Shown: positions 46,795 to 55,254, counted from the stretch's first letter. The stretch: DNA of 64,000 bases from Hyphomicrobiales bacterium (GCA_017305715.1 JAFKKG010000018.1:248001-312000); one strand, 5' to 3'. Program-made: numbers and translations. Notes: a model not told the origin generated them from the letters alone.

Positions 46795-47373
46795 CTAAGG
46801 AAGCCACCAGCGCTGGTTGACCGCCACCACGCGCCAGCCACCATCGAGCCGGTCGATCCGCGTCAGCGACAACGGATCGATCACGAAGCGCAGCGCATTG
46901 TCGGGTTCTAGATCCAGCGCGATCGCAAGCACCGCGCGGATGGTGCCGGAATGCACGACCAGTATCGCCTCGCCCGCGGGTAAACCCGCCAAGCCATCGC
47001 GGGCGCGGGCGATCTGGTCGACAAAGCTTTCGCCGCCGGGCGGCCGGTTGCCCGCCGGCGATTCCCAAAACGCCTGATAGGCGGCACCGGGTTCCATCGT
47101 GAGATCATCGTGCCGCCGCCCGGTCCAGGCACCAAAATCCTGCTCGCGGAAATTGGCCTCCTCCACCGGATCGAGCCCCAACGCAAGCGCGGTTTCCCGT
47201 GTCCGCCGCGCCGGACTGCAGAGCGCGCGCGCACCGGACGGCAATTTCGCTTTGAGCGCGGCAAAAGCCACCGCATGACTGAGATCGGCCGGCGCATCCG
47301 GGCCGTGAATCACCCCGCGCGGTCCATCGACCGGCGCGTGCCGGATCAGCCAGAACTTGGTTTCGCCGCTCAT
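46795..47373 (-). CDS. cobC: Histidine phosphatase, alpha-ribazole phosphatase-like
   Basis: 192 residues from the ATG at 47373, overlapping the cobS stop by four bases. Phosphatase motif is LIRHAPVDG with the phospho-His; VVHSGTIRAVL holds the second His. Removes phosphate from alpha-ribazole 5'-phosphate or adenosylcobalamin 5'-phosphate. The position directly after cobS supports the assignment. Confidence 0.86.
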   Translation of the reverse strand: MSGETKFWLIRHAPVDGPRGVIHGPDAPADLSHAVAFAALKAKLPSGARALCSPARRTRETALALGLDPVEEANFREQDFGAWTGRRHDDLTMEPGAAYQAFWESPAGNRPPGGESFVDQIARARDGLAGLPAGEAILVVHSGTIRAVLAIALDLEPDNALRFVIDPLSLTRIDRLDGGWRVVAVNQRWWLP

Positions 47374-48122
47374 GCGAGCCGCGCCGCCAGCAGCACGAGG
47401 ATTGCGGTCTCGGCGACCTGCTCGGCACCGCCCAGAACATCGCCGGTCTGGCCGCCGATCTGCCGCTGCGCCAGCCATGCCATGCCGAGGCCGCTCAAGC
47501 CGGCCAACAGCGCCGCGAACAGCGCGTCGGTCCATGGCAGCGACAGCAACGCCAGAATCACCGCAAGGCCAGCGGCGATGCCCGCGGTCGCCGCATCGGG
47601 CTGGCCGGCATTGCGGGCAAGGCCATCAGTGCGCGCGTAAGGCAGCTTCACCGACATGAAGGGCAGGATGCCACGGCCGAGCGCATGCGCGGCGATCAGG
47701 CTTTGCACGACATAGCCATCCGGGATCGCGGCCAGCGCCGAAAGCTTGGCGGCGAAACTCACCAGCAGGATCAGCGCGCCATAGGTGCCGAGCCTGGAGT
47801 CGCGCATGATCTCGAGCTTGGCCGCACGGTCGCGGCCGCCGCCGAATCCGTCGGCGACGTCGGCCAGGCCGTCCTCGTGCAACGCGCCGGTCAGGATCGC
47901 ACCTGCCCCCAAAGCCAGCGCGGCGGCAGCGAGTTCGGGCACGCCAAGGGAACGCAAGCCGAGACAGACCAAACCTGTCACTGCGCCGATCAGCGCGCCG
48001 ACGACTGGAAACATCCGGTGCGCGCGCACGAAATTGCCGGGCATCGGGCCTTGCGGATGCGGCATCGGCCACCGCGTCAGAAACGCAACCGCCGTTTTGA
48101 AATCGTCGAGCCATTCATTCAT
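47370..48122 (-). CDS. cobS: Adenosylcobinamide-GDP ribazoletransferase
   Basis: 250-residue inner-membrane enzyme joining adenosylcobinamide-GDP to alpha-ribazole (phosphate), a final step of cobalamin assembly. Motif EDGLADVADGFGGGRDRAAK (metal-binding Asp residues) is clear, with several hydrophobic helices (LAVILALLSLPWTDALFAAL). Divergent from cobT. Confidence 0.95.
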   Translation of the reverse strand: MNEWLDDFKTAVAFLTRWPMPHPQGPMPGNFVRAHRMFPVVGALIGAVTGLVCLGLRSLGVPELAAAALALGAGAILTGALHEDGLADVADGFGGGRDRAAKLEIMRDSRLGTYGALILLVSFAAKLSALAAIPDGYVVQSLIAAHALGRGILPFMSVKLPYARTDGLARNAGQPDAATAGIAAGLAVILALLSLPWTDALFAALLAGLSGLGMAWLAQRQIGGQTGDVLGGAEQVAETAILVLLAARLA

Positions 48123-48157
48123 GCTATCGCCTGCGGAATCGTCTTGTTTGTTTTGAC

Positions 48158-48202
48158 GCGTTTTCTTGATGCGAACCGGTACCCACTTCGCTCGAAAACG
48201 CT
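48158..48202. repeat. Dispersed palindromic repeat, divergent copy
   Basis: Imperfect palindrome (GCGTTTTC ... GAAAACGC) with the shared core ACCGGTACCCACTT, related to repeats at 32571 and 53844. It sits in the cobS/cobT divergent gap. Confidence 0.55.
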
Positions 48203-48244
48203 GTAGGTTCGGCGATCCGCCCGAAGTTGGTTTTAAGGAATCGC

Positions 48245-49261
48245 ATGCCCTTCGACAGTCTAGACGACATCCGCGCCTTCTGTCGCGACTTGCCGAAGGG
48301 CGACGCGCGCGCCACTGAAGCTGCGATGTCGCGCCAGCAGCATCTGACCAAACCGCCGGGGAGCCTCGGCCGGCTGGAAGAGCTTGCAGTCTGGCTGGCG
48401 CACTGGCAGAGGCGCGAATCGCCGCGGCTCGATCGCGTCTCGGTCGCCGTGTTCGCTGGCAATCATGGCATCGCCAGCCGCGGCGTCTCGGCCTATCCGT
48501 CCGATGTCACCGCGCAGATGGTGGCGAATTTTGCGGCTGGCGGCGCGGCCATCAACCAGATCGCCAAACTTGCCGGCGCCGATCTGCGCGTGGTGCCGAT
48601 CGAGCTCGACCGGCCGACGCGCGATTTCACCGTGGCTGCCGCGATGGATGCCGACGAGTTCCTGCACGCCGTCAATCTCGGCTACCATACGGTGCCGGAG
48701 GATTGCGATCTGCTGGCGGTCGGCGAGATGGGCATTGCCAACACCACGACGGCCGCCATGCTGTGCGCCGCGTTGCTCGGCGGCGGCGCGGCGCGCTGGG
48801 CCGGCCGCGGCACCGGCGTCGACGATGCGGGGCTGGCGCGCAAGCACGCAGCGATCGATGCCGGCCTGCAATTTCATCGCGGCATTTGCGGCGATCCCCT
48901 GGCCGTGGCGGCAGCCCTCGGCGGCCGTGAACTGGCCGGCATCGCCGGTGCCGTGCTCGCGGCGAGGAAACACGGCATTCCGGTTCTGCTCGACGGCTTT
49001 GTGGCGACATCCGCCGTGCTGCCGCTCACGCGCCTCCATCAAGGCATGCTCGATCATTGCCGCGCCGGACATGTCTCGGCCGAGTCCGGGCATCGCGATC
49101 TCTTGCGCGAACTCGGTCTGGTTCCGCTGCTCGACCTCGGCATGCGGCTCGGCGAGGCCTCCGGCGCCGGCGTTGCGATTCTGCTGCTGCGCGCGGCGCT
49201 GGCCTGCCACACCGGAATGGCGACTTTTTCCGAGGCCGGGGTTTCGAACGCGGACAACTAG
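48245..49261 (+). CDS. cobT: Nicotinate-nucleotide:dimethylbenzimidazole phosphoribosyltransferase
   Basis: 338 residues from the ATG at 48245 (TAAGGA before it); a TTG upstream at 48227 is less likely. Makes alpha-ribazole phosphate for the lower ligand of cobalamin. Seen: HLTKPPGSLGRLEELAVWLA, VAVFAGNHGIASRGVSAYPS, VGEMGIANTTTAAMLCAAL, and the C-terminal HVSAESGHRDLLRELGL with the catalytic Glu. Adjacent, divergent cobS/cobC. Confidence 0.96.
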   Translation: MPFDSLDDIRAFCRDLPKGDARATEAAMSRQQHLTKPPGSLGRLEELAVWLAHWQRRESPRLDRVSVAVFAGNHGIASRGVSAYPSDVTAQMVANFAAGGAAINQIAKLAGADLRVVPIELDRPTRDFTVAAAMDADEFLHAVNLGYHTVPEDCDLLAVGEMGIANTTTAAMLCAALLGGGAARWAGRGTGVDDAGLARKHAAIDAGLQFHRGICGDPLAVAAALGGRELAGIAGAVLAARKHGIPVLLDGFVATSAVLPLTRLHQGMLDHCRAGHVSAESGHRDLLRELGLVPLLDLGMRLGEASGAGVAILLLRAALACHTGMATFSEAGVSNADN

Positions 49262-49325
49262 CGAAACCTTGCCGTCTGCGTCGGAGTTGCTTAACTGACA
49301 GGGCTCGAGGACGAAGGAGCCGCGC

Positions 49326-49763
49326 ATGCGAAGGGCGGTCATCAAGGCAATTCTTGTCACGGCAACATTATGCGCCGTCGTTGCGCCGGCTCGGGCCGAA
49401 ATACGCATTCTCGCCAGCCCCGGCGGGCAGGTCGGCCCGTTTCTCGACCTGTTCGATCGCGTTCGCGAGTCCGGCGAACGGGTCGTGATCGACGGGCCGT
49501 GCCTGTCGGCCTGCACGCTGGTGCTGAGCACGGTGCCGAGCGAGCGCATCTGCGTGACGCGCCGCGCGGTGCTCGGCTTCCACGCCGCGCGGTCGATCGA
49601 CCGGCGCGGCCGGATGTATGCCGAACCGGAAGCGTCGCAGGCGGTGCTGGCGGCCTATCCGCCAGCGGTGCGGGGCTGGATCAGCCGCCGCGGCGGATTG
49701 ACGTCGCGGCTGTTGTTGCTGCGCGGGCGCGAACTCGCCGCGATTTATCCGTCGTGCCGGTGA
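49326..49763 (+). CDS. Small exported ClpP-like (COG3904-type) protein
   Basis: 145 residues with a signal peptide (IKAILVTATLCAVVAPARA) and a short ClpP/crotonase-like core: ILASPGGQVGPFLDLFDRV, VVIDGPCLSACTLVLSTVPS, AVLGFHAARS. The SACT Ser and FHAA His are placed as the nucleophile and base of ClpP-type serine proteases. It is shorter than other members, so activity is uncertain. GAAGGAG precedes the start. Confidence 0.7.
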   Translation: MRRAVIKAILVTATLCAVVAPARAEIRILASPGGQVGPFLDLFDRVRESGERVVIDGPCLSACTLVLSTVPSERICVTRRAVLGFHAARSIDRRGRMYAEPEASQAVLAAYPPAVRGWISRRGGLTSRLLLLRGRELAAIYPSCR

Positions 49764-49790
49764 GGAATGGCAGGGTTGGCAAAGCGTCCG

Positions 49791-49862
49791 CGTGCCCACC
49801 AATCCGTGCTCGATGAAGATGGTGGGCACGGCGCAAGAGCGCCTTTGCCCACCCTACGAAGT
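49791..49862. repeat. Dispersed palindromic repeat
   Basis: CGTGCCCACC (49791-49800) and GGTGGGCACG (49821-49830) form a stem, followed by GGCGCAAGAGCGCCTTTGCC and CACCCTACGAA, a combination I recall as a common Bradyrhizobium intergenic repeat. Confidence 0.6.
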
Positions 49863-49867
49863 CACGC

Positions 49868-50278
49868 TTAATCATCCAGCGGGCTGTTGACCATCCAGGG
49901 CGTGCCGAACTTGTCGATGCACATGCCGAACCCGTTGGAGAAGAAGGTCTTGCCGAACGGCATGGTCACGGTACCGCTGTCGGAAAGTTGCCGGAAGCGC
50001 ACCGCGGCATCGCCGGGATTCTCGACCTGCAGCGAGACCGCGAAGCCCTGCGGCGGATTGAAATGGCCGGGAGGGGCATCGGAAGCCATCAGCACCTCGC
50101 CATCGATCGTGATCTTGGCGTGCATCACCTTCTGCTTCCACTCCGGCGGGGTGGGCATGTCGGGCGGCGCGCTTTCGTAACGTATGATCGCCTCGATCCG
50201 CGCGCCAAGCACCTTCTGGTAATAATTCAACGCTGCTTCGCAATTGCCGTTGAAGAAAATATAGGGATTGACCTGCAT
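49868..50278 (-). CDS. VOC family (PhnB-like) protein
   Basis: 136 residues. Glyoxalase/bleomycin-resistance fold: YIFFNGNCEAALNYYQKVLG, MHAKITIDGEVLMASDAPPG, FGMCIDKFGTPWMVNSPLDD; the PhnB-like subgroup keeps metal-ligand-type His and Glu partly. AGGAG precedes the ATG. Function unknown, often grouped with SRPBCC and DGPF genes, as here. Confidence 0.88.
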   Translation of the reverse strand: MQVNPYIFFNGNCEAALNYYQKVLGARIEAIIRYESAPPDMPTPPEWKQKVMHAKITIDGEVLMASDAPPGHFNPPQGFAVSLQVENPGDAAVRFRQLSDSGTVTMPFGKTFFSNGFGMCIDKFGTPWMVNSPLDD

Positions 50279-50394
50279 CGTTGTCTCCTGGGGGTTATCG
50301 ATACTTTCTTGTCTGCTCCGGGATAACGTACCGGATGATGCTTCGCATCGCCAGCAGAAGGCTGCACTCCGCCCGGGACACGTTTCTTCCCCGG

Positions 50395-50931
50395 TTACTT
50401 CTCCGTGAGCTTCTTCAGATTGGCAAGACCGGCCTCGAAATCCCGACCGATCATGCGGTCGAGGTTCATGAACACCTGCATCACCCTGGACATGAATACG
50501 GCGGGCCCGGTCATCGTCCAGGTCAGATCGGTAGTATCGCCCTGCGGCAGCATTGTGAACTCGGCGGTGTTGTGACCTTCGAACGGCTTGAAGAAATCGA
50601 GCTTGATAACGATCTTCGAGGGCACCGCGGTTTGCAGGATTTCCATGCGGCCGGACCCGACATTCTTGTTGCCGTCCCAGGCATAGACCGCGCCCGTGCC
50701 GCTGTCGGCGCCGCTATAGGTGCGCTTCAGGTCAGGGTCCTTGTCCTCGTAAGGCGACCAGCTGCGCCATTGGCGAAAATCGTTGATCAGCGGGAATATC
50801 CTTTCCGCCGGCGCCTTGATGCGGATCGCGCGCTGCACGCGCAGCGTATCGGACTTCGTCGTGGCAAGGATCAGCACGGCGGCGATGGCGATCGCCAGCA
50901 CGATGGCGACGATGGCTATGATCTCGAACAT
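50395..50931 (-). CDS. SRPBCC family protein with N-terminal membrane anchor
   Basis: 178 residues. One hydrophobic segment (IIAIVAIVLAIAIAAVLIL), then an SRPBCC (polyketide cyclase/START-like) ligand-binding domain: IKAPAERIFPLINDFRQWRS, YEDKDPDLKRTYSGADSGTG, AVYAWDGNKNVGSGRMEI. GGAG eight bases before the start. Ligand unknown. Confidence 0.86.
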   Translation of the reverse strand: MFEIIAIVAIVLAIAIAAVLILATTKSDTLRVQRAIRIKAPAERIFPLINDFRQWRSWSPYEDKDPDLKRTYSGADSGTGAVYAWDGNKNVGSGRMEILQTAVPSKIVIKLDFFKPFEGHNTAEFTMLPQGDTTDLTWTMTGPAVFMSRVMQVFMNLDRMIGRDFEAGLANLKKLTEK

Positions 50932-50968
50932 GTCAGACTCCGTAAAGACTCATGATGGACGATTCAAG

Positions 50969-51397
50969 TCAGCGGCGGAAGGGAAGCAGATTGCGCAGGT
51001 CCGGATCGCGCAGCCAAAGCCCGCCCCATGCCATCACGCCGAGGTAAAAGCCGAACAGCGTGTGGGAGAATAGCGGACTGTCGATCCGGACATGGGAAGC
51101 CATCGCGCCGCCGAGATAACCGGTGAGCAGGATGGCGCCGAGGATCGACGTCGGCGGCACCGAATAGAGCACGGTGCAGATGATGGTGATGATGCCGAGG
51201 CTGCGCGCCAGCGTCTCGCTGGAGCCATAGCCCATCTTGTCCATCGTTTCCGTGACGACCGGCCACGGCACCAGCTTGATGGCGCCGTCGAGCAGCAGGA
51301 ACACGATGACCAGACCCGACAGAACGCCACCGGTCCAGCGCGCGGGTCTGGAAATGCCGGCGTCCCGGCCGGCTATACTTTCGGTGAAAATCGTCAT
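50969..51397 (-). CDS. DoxX family membrane protein
   Basis: 142 residues from the ATG at 51397 (GGAG upstream); TTG at 51415 is less likely. Four membrane helices (VLSGLVIVFLLLDGAIKLVP, LGIITIICTVLYSVPPTSIL, LGAILLTGYLGGAMASHV, FGFYLGVMAWGGLWL), typical of DoxX-like proteins of unknown function. Next to the SRPBCC gene and probably co-transcribed. Confidence 0.85.
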   Translation of the reverse strand: MTIFTESIAGRDAGISRPARWTGGVLSGLVIVFLLLDGAIKLVPWPVVTETMDKMGYGSSETLARSLGIITIICTVLYSVPPTSILGAILLTGYLGGAMASHVRIDSPLFSHTLFGFYLGVMAWGGLWLRDPDLRNLLPFRR

Positions 51398-51583
51398 TGT
51401 CGGCTCCGTCGGCAAGTGAGTGGTGAGGCTCCGTCACAAGACGAACGAGGGAAACCCAAACAGACAGGGGACAGATTATTTTTCTCATGAGCCTGCATGA
51501 TCGGCAGCCGGACGCCGGCCGTGGATATATCCAGGCGGATTTGCCCCGCTTGCCGCCACCGGGAGCGCGGGTATATTACGCCG

Positions 51584-52063
51584 ATGGCTGACAGCTCCCC
51601 CGATCTGAAAGCATTTTTAATCGCCACGCCCTTCTTTGGCGGCCTCTCGGACGCAAGCCTTGATCTATTGGTTTCCATGCTGGTCGAGCGCCGCTTCGAA
51701 GCCGGCGCCACGGTCGTGGCGGAAGGCGAACAGGGGCGCTCCATGTTCGTGGTTCACTCCGGCCAGTTGGTGGTGAGCAAGCGGCTCGATTCCGGGCGCA
51801 TCATGCGGATGTCGGCGCTCGAGCCGGGGGATTTCTTCGGCGAGATGACGCTGATCGAAATGCAGAACCGCTCGGCCACCGTCGTCGCGGAAAATCCGAC
51901 CGTGCTCTACGAACTCACGGCGCGCGACCTCTACAAATGCTACAAGGCCGACATCCATGCCTATGTGATGGTGATGCAGAATATCAACCGCGAACTCTGC
52001 CGGCGGCTGCGTCGCGCCGACAGCCGCATTGCCGAACTGCAAAAGCTTCACGCGGATCAATGA
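51584..52063 (+). CDS. Cyclic nucleotide-binding domain protein
   Basis: 159 residues from the ATG at 51584; the frame opens at 51497. A cNMP-binding domain fills the protein: FFGGLSDASLDLLVSMLVER, GEQGRSMFVVHSGQLVVSKR, DFFGEMTLIEMQNRSATVVA, with the Glu and Arg of the phosphate-binding cassette. There is no helix-turn-helix, so it is a stand-alone sensor or adaptor, possibly reading cAMP made by cyclases like that at 4081. Confidence 0.86.
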   Translation: MADSSPDLKAFLIATPFFGGLSDASLDLLVSMLVERRFEAGATVVAEGEQGRSMFVVHSGQLVVSKRLDSGRIMRMSALEPGDFFGEMTLIEMQNRSATVVAENPTVLYELTARDLYKCYKADIHAYVMVMQNINRELCRRLRRADSRIAELQKLHADQ

Positions 52064-52174
52064 CGCCAGGTCACCTGTATCAGTGAGCGGGCGCGACCTC
52101 CCGACAGGAGGGGTGGAATTGCCGATGCCGGCCCTGATCCACTTAAACTCATCACCTTCCAATGCGGTGACGCG

Positions 52175-53446
52175 CTACTTCCCCGCCTTCGCGCCGCGCG
52201 TGCTGTCGCGCATCAGGCGGTCGAGGTGCATGCGGATATGGGCCGCTTCGGCCGAGGTGTTGGCCAGCGCGATGGCGCGGTCGAAGGCGATGCGGGCTTC
52301 GTCGTTGCGTCCGAGCTGCATCAGGAACGCGCCGCGCACGCCGAAATAATGGAAATAATTCGACAGCCGCGCCGCCAGCGGTTCGATCATGTCGAGCGCG
52401 GCCTCGGGGCCCTTCACCTTGGATACCGCGACGGCGCGGTTCAACGTCACCACCGGCGACGGCTGCATGATTTCGAGCGCGCCGTACAACAGATCGATCT
52501 GGGTCCAGTCGGTATCCGCAGGCGTTTCGGCGCGGGCATGCAGAGCCGCGATCGCGGCCTGGATTTGATAGGGCCCGCTGCGGCGATGGCGCATCGCCTT
52601 GTCGATCAGCGCCAGCCCTTCCGCGATCATCTTGCCATTCCACTTCGAGCGATCCTGGTCGTCGAGCAGGATCACCGCGCCGTCCGAATCAAAGCGGGCC
52701 GCGGCGCGCGCGTGCTGCAGCAGCAACAGCGCGGTCAGCCCCATGATCTCGGGCTCGCTTTGGAACAGCCGCAGCAACAGCCGCGCCAGCCGGATCGCCT
52801 CCTCGCACAGCGGGCTGCGGATCTCGGCGGTGTCGCCACTTGCGGAATAACCTTCGTTGAAGACGAGATAGATCATCGCGGCGACCGCAGCCAGCCGTTC
52901 GGTGCGCTCGACCGCGCCCGGGGTCTCGAACGGAACATCGGCGTCCGCGACGCGCGCCTTGGCGCGGGTGATGCGCTGTTCCATCGCGGCTTCCGAGACC
53001 AGGAAGGCGCGCGCGATCTGCTTGACCGTCAGTCCCGAGACGATGCGCAACGCCAGCGCGATCTGCTGGGTCGCCGGCAGGTCGGGATGGCAGCAAATGA
53101 ACAGCAGCCGCAGAATGTCGTCGCGGTAGTGCGAGCCGTCGAGCCGCTCGGCCAACTGCTCCTCGGCGTCACCGGTATCGGATATCGCGTGATCGTCCTC
53201 GGGCAGCGGTTCCTGCTTGCGGCCCCGCCTGATATCGTCGATCGCGACGTTGCGGCCGACCATGATCAGCCATGCCGCAGCGTCGCGCGGCGGACCGTTT
53301 TGCGGCCAGCTCTTCAGCGCGCGCAGGCAGGCGTTCTGAAAAGCCTCCTCGGCGGTATCGAGATTGCGGAAATAGCGCAGCAGCGCGCCGACCGCCTGGG
53401 GACGCGCCGAGGTCAGCGCGTTATCGATCCAGGCGGTATCGGTCAT
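52175..53446 (-). CDS. ECF42-type RNA polymerase sigma factor with C-terminal TPR region
   Basis: 423 residues, too long for a simple ECF factor. Sigma-2 region (ALLRYFRNLDTAEEAFQNAC, WPQNGPPRDAAAWLIMVGRN), sigma-4 region (LTVKQIARAFLVSEAAMEQR), then a roughly 200-residue helical extension (AALHARAETPADTDWTQIDL, YFGVRGAFLMQLGRNDEARI), the layout of ECF42. These factors lack a classical anti-sigma and are coupled to DGPF proteins; the DGPF gene overlaps its start by four bases. Confidence 0.9.
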   Translation of the reverse strand: MTDTAWIDNALTSARPQAVGALLRYFRNLDTAEEAFQNACLRALKSWPQNGPPRDAAAWLIMVGRNVAIDDIRRGRKQEPLPEDDHAISDTGDAEEQLAERLDGSHYRDDILRLLFICCHPDLPATQQIALALRIVSGLTVKQIARAFLVSEAAMEQRITRAKARVADADVPFETPGAVERTERLAAVAAMIYLVFNEGYSASGDTAEIRSPLCEEAIRLARLLLRLFQSEPEIMGLTALLLLQHARAAARFDSDGAVILLDDQDRSKWNGKMIAEGLALIDKAMRHRRSGPYQIQAAIAALHARAETPADTDWTQIDLLYGALEIMQPSPVVTLNRAVAVSKVKGPEAALDMIEPLAARLSNYFHYFGVRGAFLMQLGRNDEARIAFDRAIALANTSAEAAHIRMHLDRLMRDSTRGAKAGK

Positions 53447-53811
53447 TTCGTGACACTCCCGGGCGTGAAATGGCCGACCGGACGGATCTCATAGGCGCCG
53501 CCGGGATTGGCCTTGCCGAGATCGCGCGCGACGTCGAGCGCCTCGTCGAGATTCTTGCAGTCGACGACATAGAAGCCGAGCAACTGCTCCTTGGTCTCGG
53601 CAAAGGGGCCGTCGAGCACGACCGGCGGATCGTCCTTGCGCAGCGTGGTCGCCGCCGTGGTCGGCAGCAGCCGCGCCACCGGGCCGAGCCGACCCTGTTT
53701 GGTCAATTTATCCTGCACCGCGGCCAGTCTGGTCATGACCGCGGCATCCTGTTCGTTGGACCAGGACCCGACCATGTCTTCGTCGTGATAGCAGAGGATG
53801 GCGTACAGCAT
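53443..53811 (-). CDS. YciI/DGPF protein partnered with the sigma factor
   Basis: 122 residues. Intact DGPF signature: PPVVLDGPFAETKEQLLGFY and VVDCKNLDEALDVARDLG. Stop overlaps the sigma-factor start (ATGA), so expression is coupled. Function unknown; conserved pairing suggests it regulates or is controlled by the sigma factor. Confidence 0.92.
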   Translation of the reverse strand: MLYAILCYHDEDMVGSWSNEQDAAVMTRLAAVQDKLTKQGRLGPVARLLPTTAATTLRKDDPPVVLDGPFAETKEQLLGFYVVDCKNLDEALDVARDLGKANPGGAYEIRPVGHFTPGSVTK

Positions 53812-53843
53812 GCGACAGGCATCTCCGTTGTTCTCTTAGAGCG

Positions 53844-53888
53844 GCATGATCTCATCGGAAAACCGGAGCCCACTTTTCCGGATCATGT
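53844..53888. repeat. Dispersed palindromic repeat, copy 2
   Basis: Arms GCATGATC/GATCATGT and core CCGGAGCCCACTTTTCCG; closest relative is 32571-32616. In the 440-base gap between the DGPF gene and ghrA. Confidence 0.75.
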
Positions 53889-53957
53889 CTAGGAACGAAC
53901 GAGTATGCCCGGAGCCGACAGGGGAGCGAAAGAAATTTCAACCCTGTCCGCGATTTG

Positions 53958-54074
53958 TCAGGGGCCGACGATCGGCGCCGACGGCGGATAGAAATGCCGA
54001 TAGGTATGGACGGCTGCCTTGGAACAAAGGCTGCACACACAGATCACGAGGAGGATATTTTTGATCGTTTTCAT
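53958..54074 (-). CDS. Possible 38-residue membrane peptide
   Basis: MKTIKNILLVICVCSLCSKA then AVHTYRHFYPPSAPIVGP: a short positively charged start, hydrophobic helix and Pro tail, like small exported peptides. Ribosome site is weak and no family is recognised; could be non-coding. Confidence 0.3.
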   Translation of the reverse strand: MKTIKNILLVICVCSLCSKAAVHTYRHFYPPSAPIVGP

Positions 54075-54093
54075 CGGCAGGCAGTCATCCCAA

Positions 54094-54147
54094 GGATAGC
54101 TGGAGGATAGCTGGAGGATCGCTGGAGGATCGCTGGAGGATCGCTGA
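54094..54147. repeat. 11-bp tandem repeat, about five copies
   Basis: GGATAGCTGGA x2, GGATCGCTGGA x2 and a final partial GGATCGCTGA. Upstream of the possible peptide and about 100 bases before ghrA. Confidence 0.85.
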
Positions 54148-54252
54148 AATCGCGGCGCATCAACGGCCATTTTGATGGCTCGAAACTAGTGGAATGGATC
54201 GACCTGTTGTGTGATAGGGGTCACGCCGCGTGGCAAGACGAAGGAAATGACG

Positions 54253-55218
54253 ATGAAGAAGGGTGCGCTCGCTCTGCTGGTGCGTGGCGGGACTGACAAT
54301 TGGGCGGCGTCGCGGTGGATGAAGCGGTTTGGCGACGTCTGCCCGGACCGCCCGATCGTGGAGATGCCGGATGCGGCGTTCGATCCGGCCGAGATCCATT
54401 ATGCCGCGGTGTGGAAGCCGAAGCCGGGGCAGCTCGCCGGATTCCCAAATCTGCGCGTGATCTTCAATCTCGGCGCCGGCGTCGATGCGCTGATGGCGGA
54501 TTCGTCGCTGCCCGCCGTGCCGCTGGTGCGCGTTGCGGTGAGCGACCTCACCGAACGAATGACGGAATATGTCGTGCTGCACGCGCTGATGCATCACCGG
54601 CAGGAACTTTATCTGCGCGAGAGCCAGCGGGTAAAGCGCTGGTCGCCGCAGCCGCAATGGGCGGCGGGCGCGATCACGGTCGGTATCATGGGACTGGGTG
54701 CGCTGGGCGCCCATGCCGCCGGGGTGCTCGGGCATGTCGGATTCAAGGTCGTGGGCTGGAGCCGGAGCCCGAAAGAGATCGCCGGCGTGCCATGCTTTCA
54801 CGGCGAGCAGCAACTGGAAACGTTCCTGCGGCGGACCGACATCCTGGTCTGCCTGCTGCCGCTGACGGCGGATACGCAAGGTATCCTCAACCGCGCCGTG
54901 TTCGAGAAACTCAACCGCGCCAGCCCGATGGGCGCGCCGGTCCTGATCAATGCCGGCCGCGGCGCGCTGCAGAACGAGGCGGATATTCTGGGCTGCCTCG
55001 AAGACGGCACGCTGGGCGGCGCATCGCTCGACGTCTACGTCACCGAGCCACTGCCCGCGGACAGCCCGTTCTGGACCCATCCAAAGGTGGTGCTGACCCC
55101 GCACAACGCCGCCGACACCGATCCCGAGGAAATATCAAAATACGTCGCGCGCCAGATCGAACGTTTCGAGGCCGGCGGCGCGCTGGAGAATGTGGTCGAT
55201 CGCGGGCGCGGATATTGA
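54253..55218 (+). CDS. ghrA: Glyoxylate/hydroxypyruvate reductase A-like D-2-hydroxyacid dehydrogenase
   Basis: 321 residues from the ATG at 54253 (AAGGAA six bases before). NAD(P)-binding VGIMGLGALGAHAAGVLGH, catalytic Arg in INAGRGALQNEADI, Glu in YVTEPLPADSPFW and His in VVLTPHNAADTD match the GhrA subgroup, which reduces glyoxylate and hydroxypyruvate. A near-perfect hairpin (55226-55251) follows. Confidence 0.9.
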   Translation: MKKGALALLVRGGTDNWAASRWMKRFGDVCPDRPIVEMPDAAFDPAEIHYAAVWKPKPGQLAGFPNLRVIFNLGAGVDALMADSSLPAVPLVRVAVSDLTERMTEYVVLHALMHHRQELYLRESQRVKRWSPQPQWAAGAITVGIMGLGALGAHAAGVLGHVGFKVVGWSRSPKEIAGVPCFHGEQQLETFLRRTDILVCLLPLTADTQGILNRAVFEKLNRASPMGAPVLINAGRGALQNEADILGCLEDGTLGGASLDVYVTEPLPADSPFWTHPKVVLTPHNAADTDPEEISKYVARQIERFEAGGALENVVDRGRGY

Positions 55219-55225
55219 TTTGGAT

Positions 55226-55251
55226 GTCGTCCCGGCAAAGGCCGGAACGAC
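55226..55251. terminator. Hairpin between ghrA and the convergent TetR gene
   Basis: GTCGTCCCGGC pairs with GCCGGAACGAC (one mismatch), loop AAAG. Similar to the hairpin at 56735; such units recur in Bradyrhizobium intergenic DNA. Confidence 0.5.
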
Positions 55252-55254
55252 AAT

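Noticed and set aside
48123-48244. Cobalamin riboswitch upstream of cobT
   Set aside because: I looked for a B12-box-like sequence in the cobS/cobT gap and saw none; the gap is short and occupied by a dispersed palindrome.
48260-49549. 429-residue minus-strand frame
   Set aside because: Antisense to cobT, which has all family signatures.
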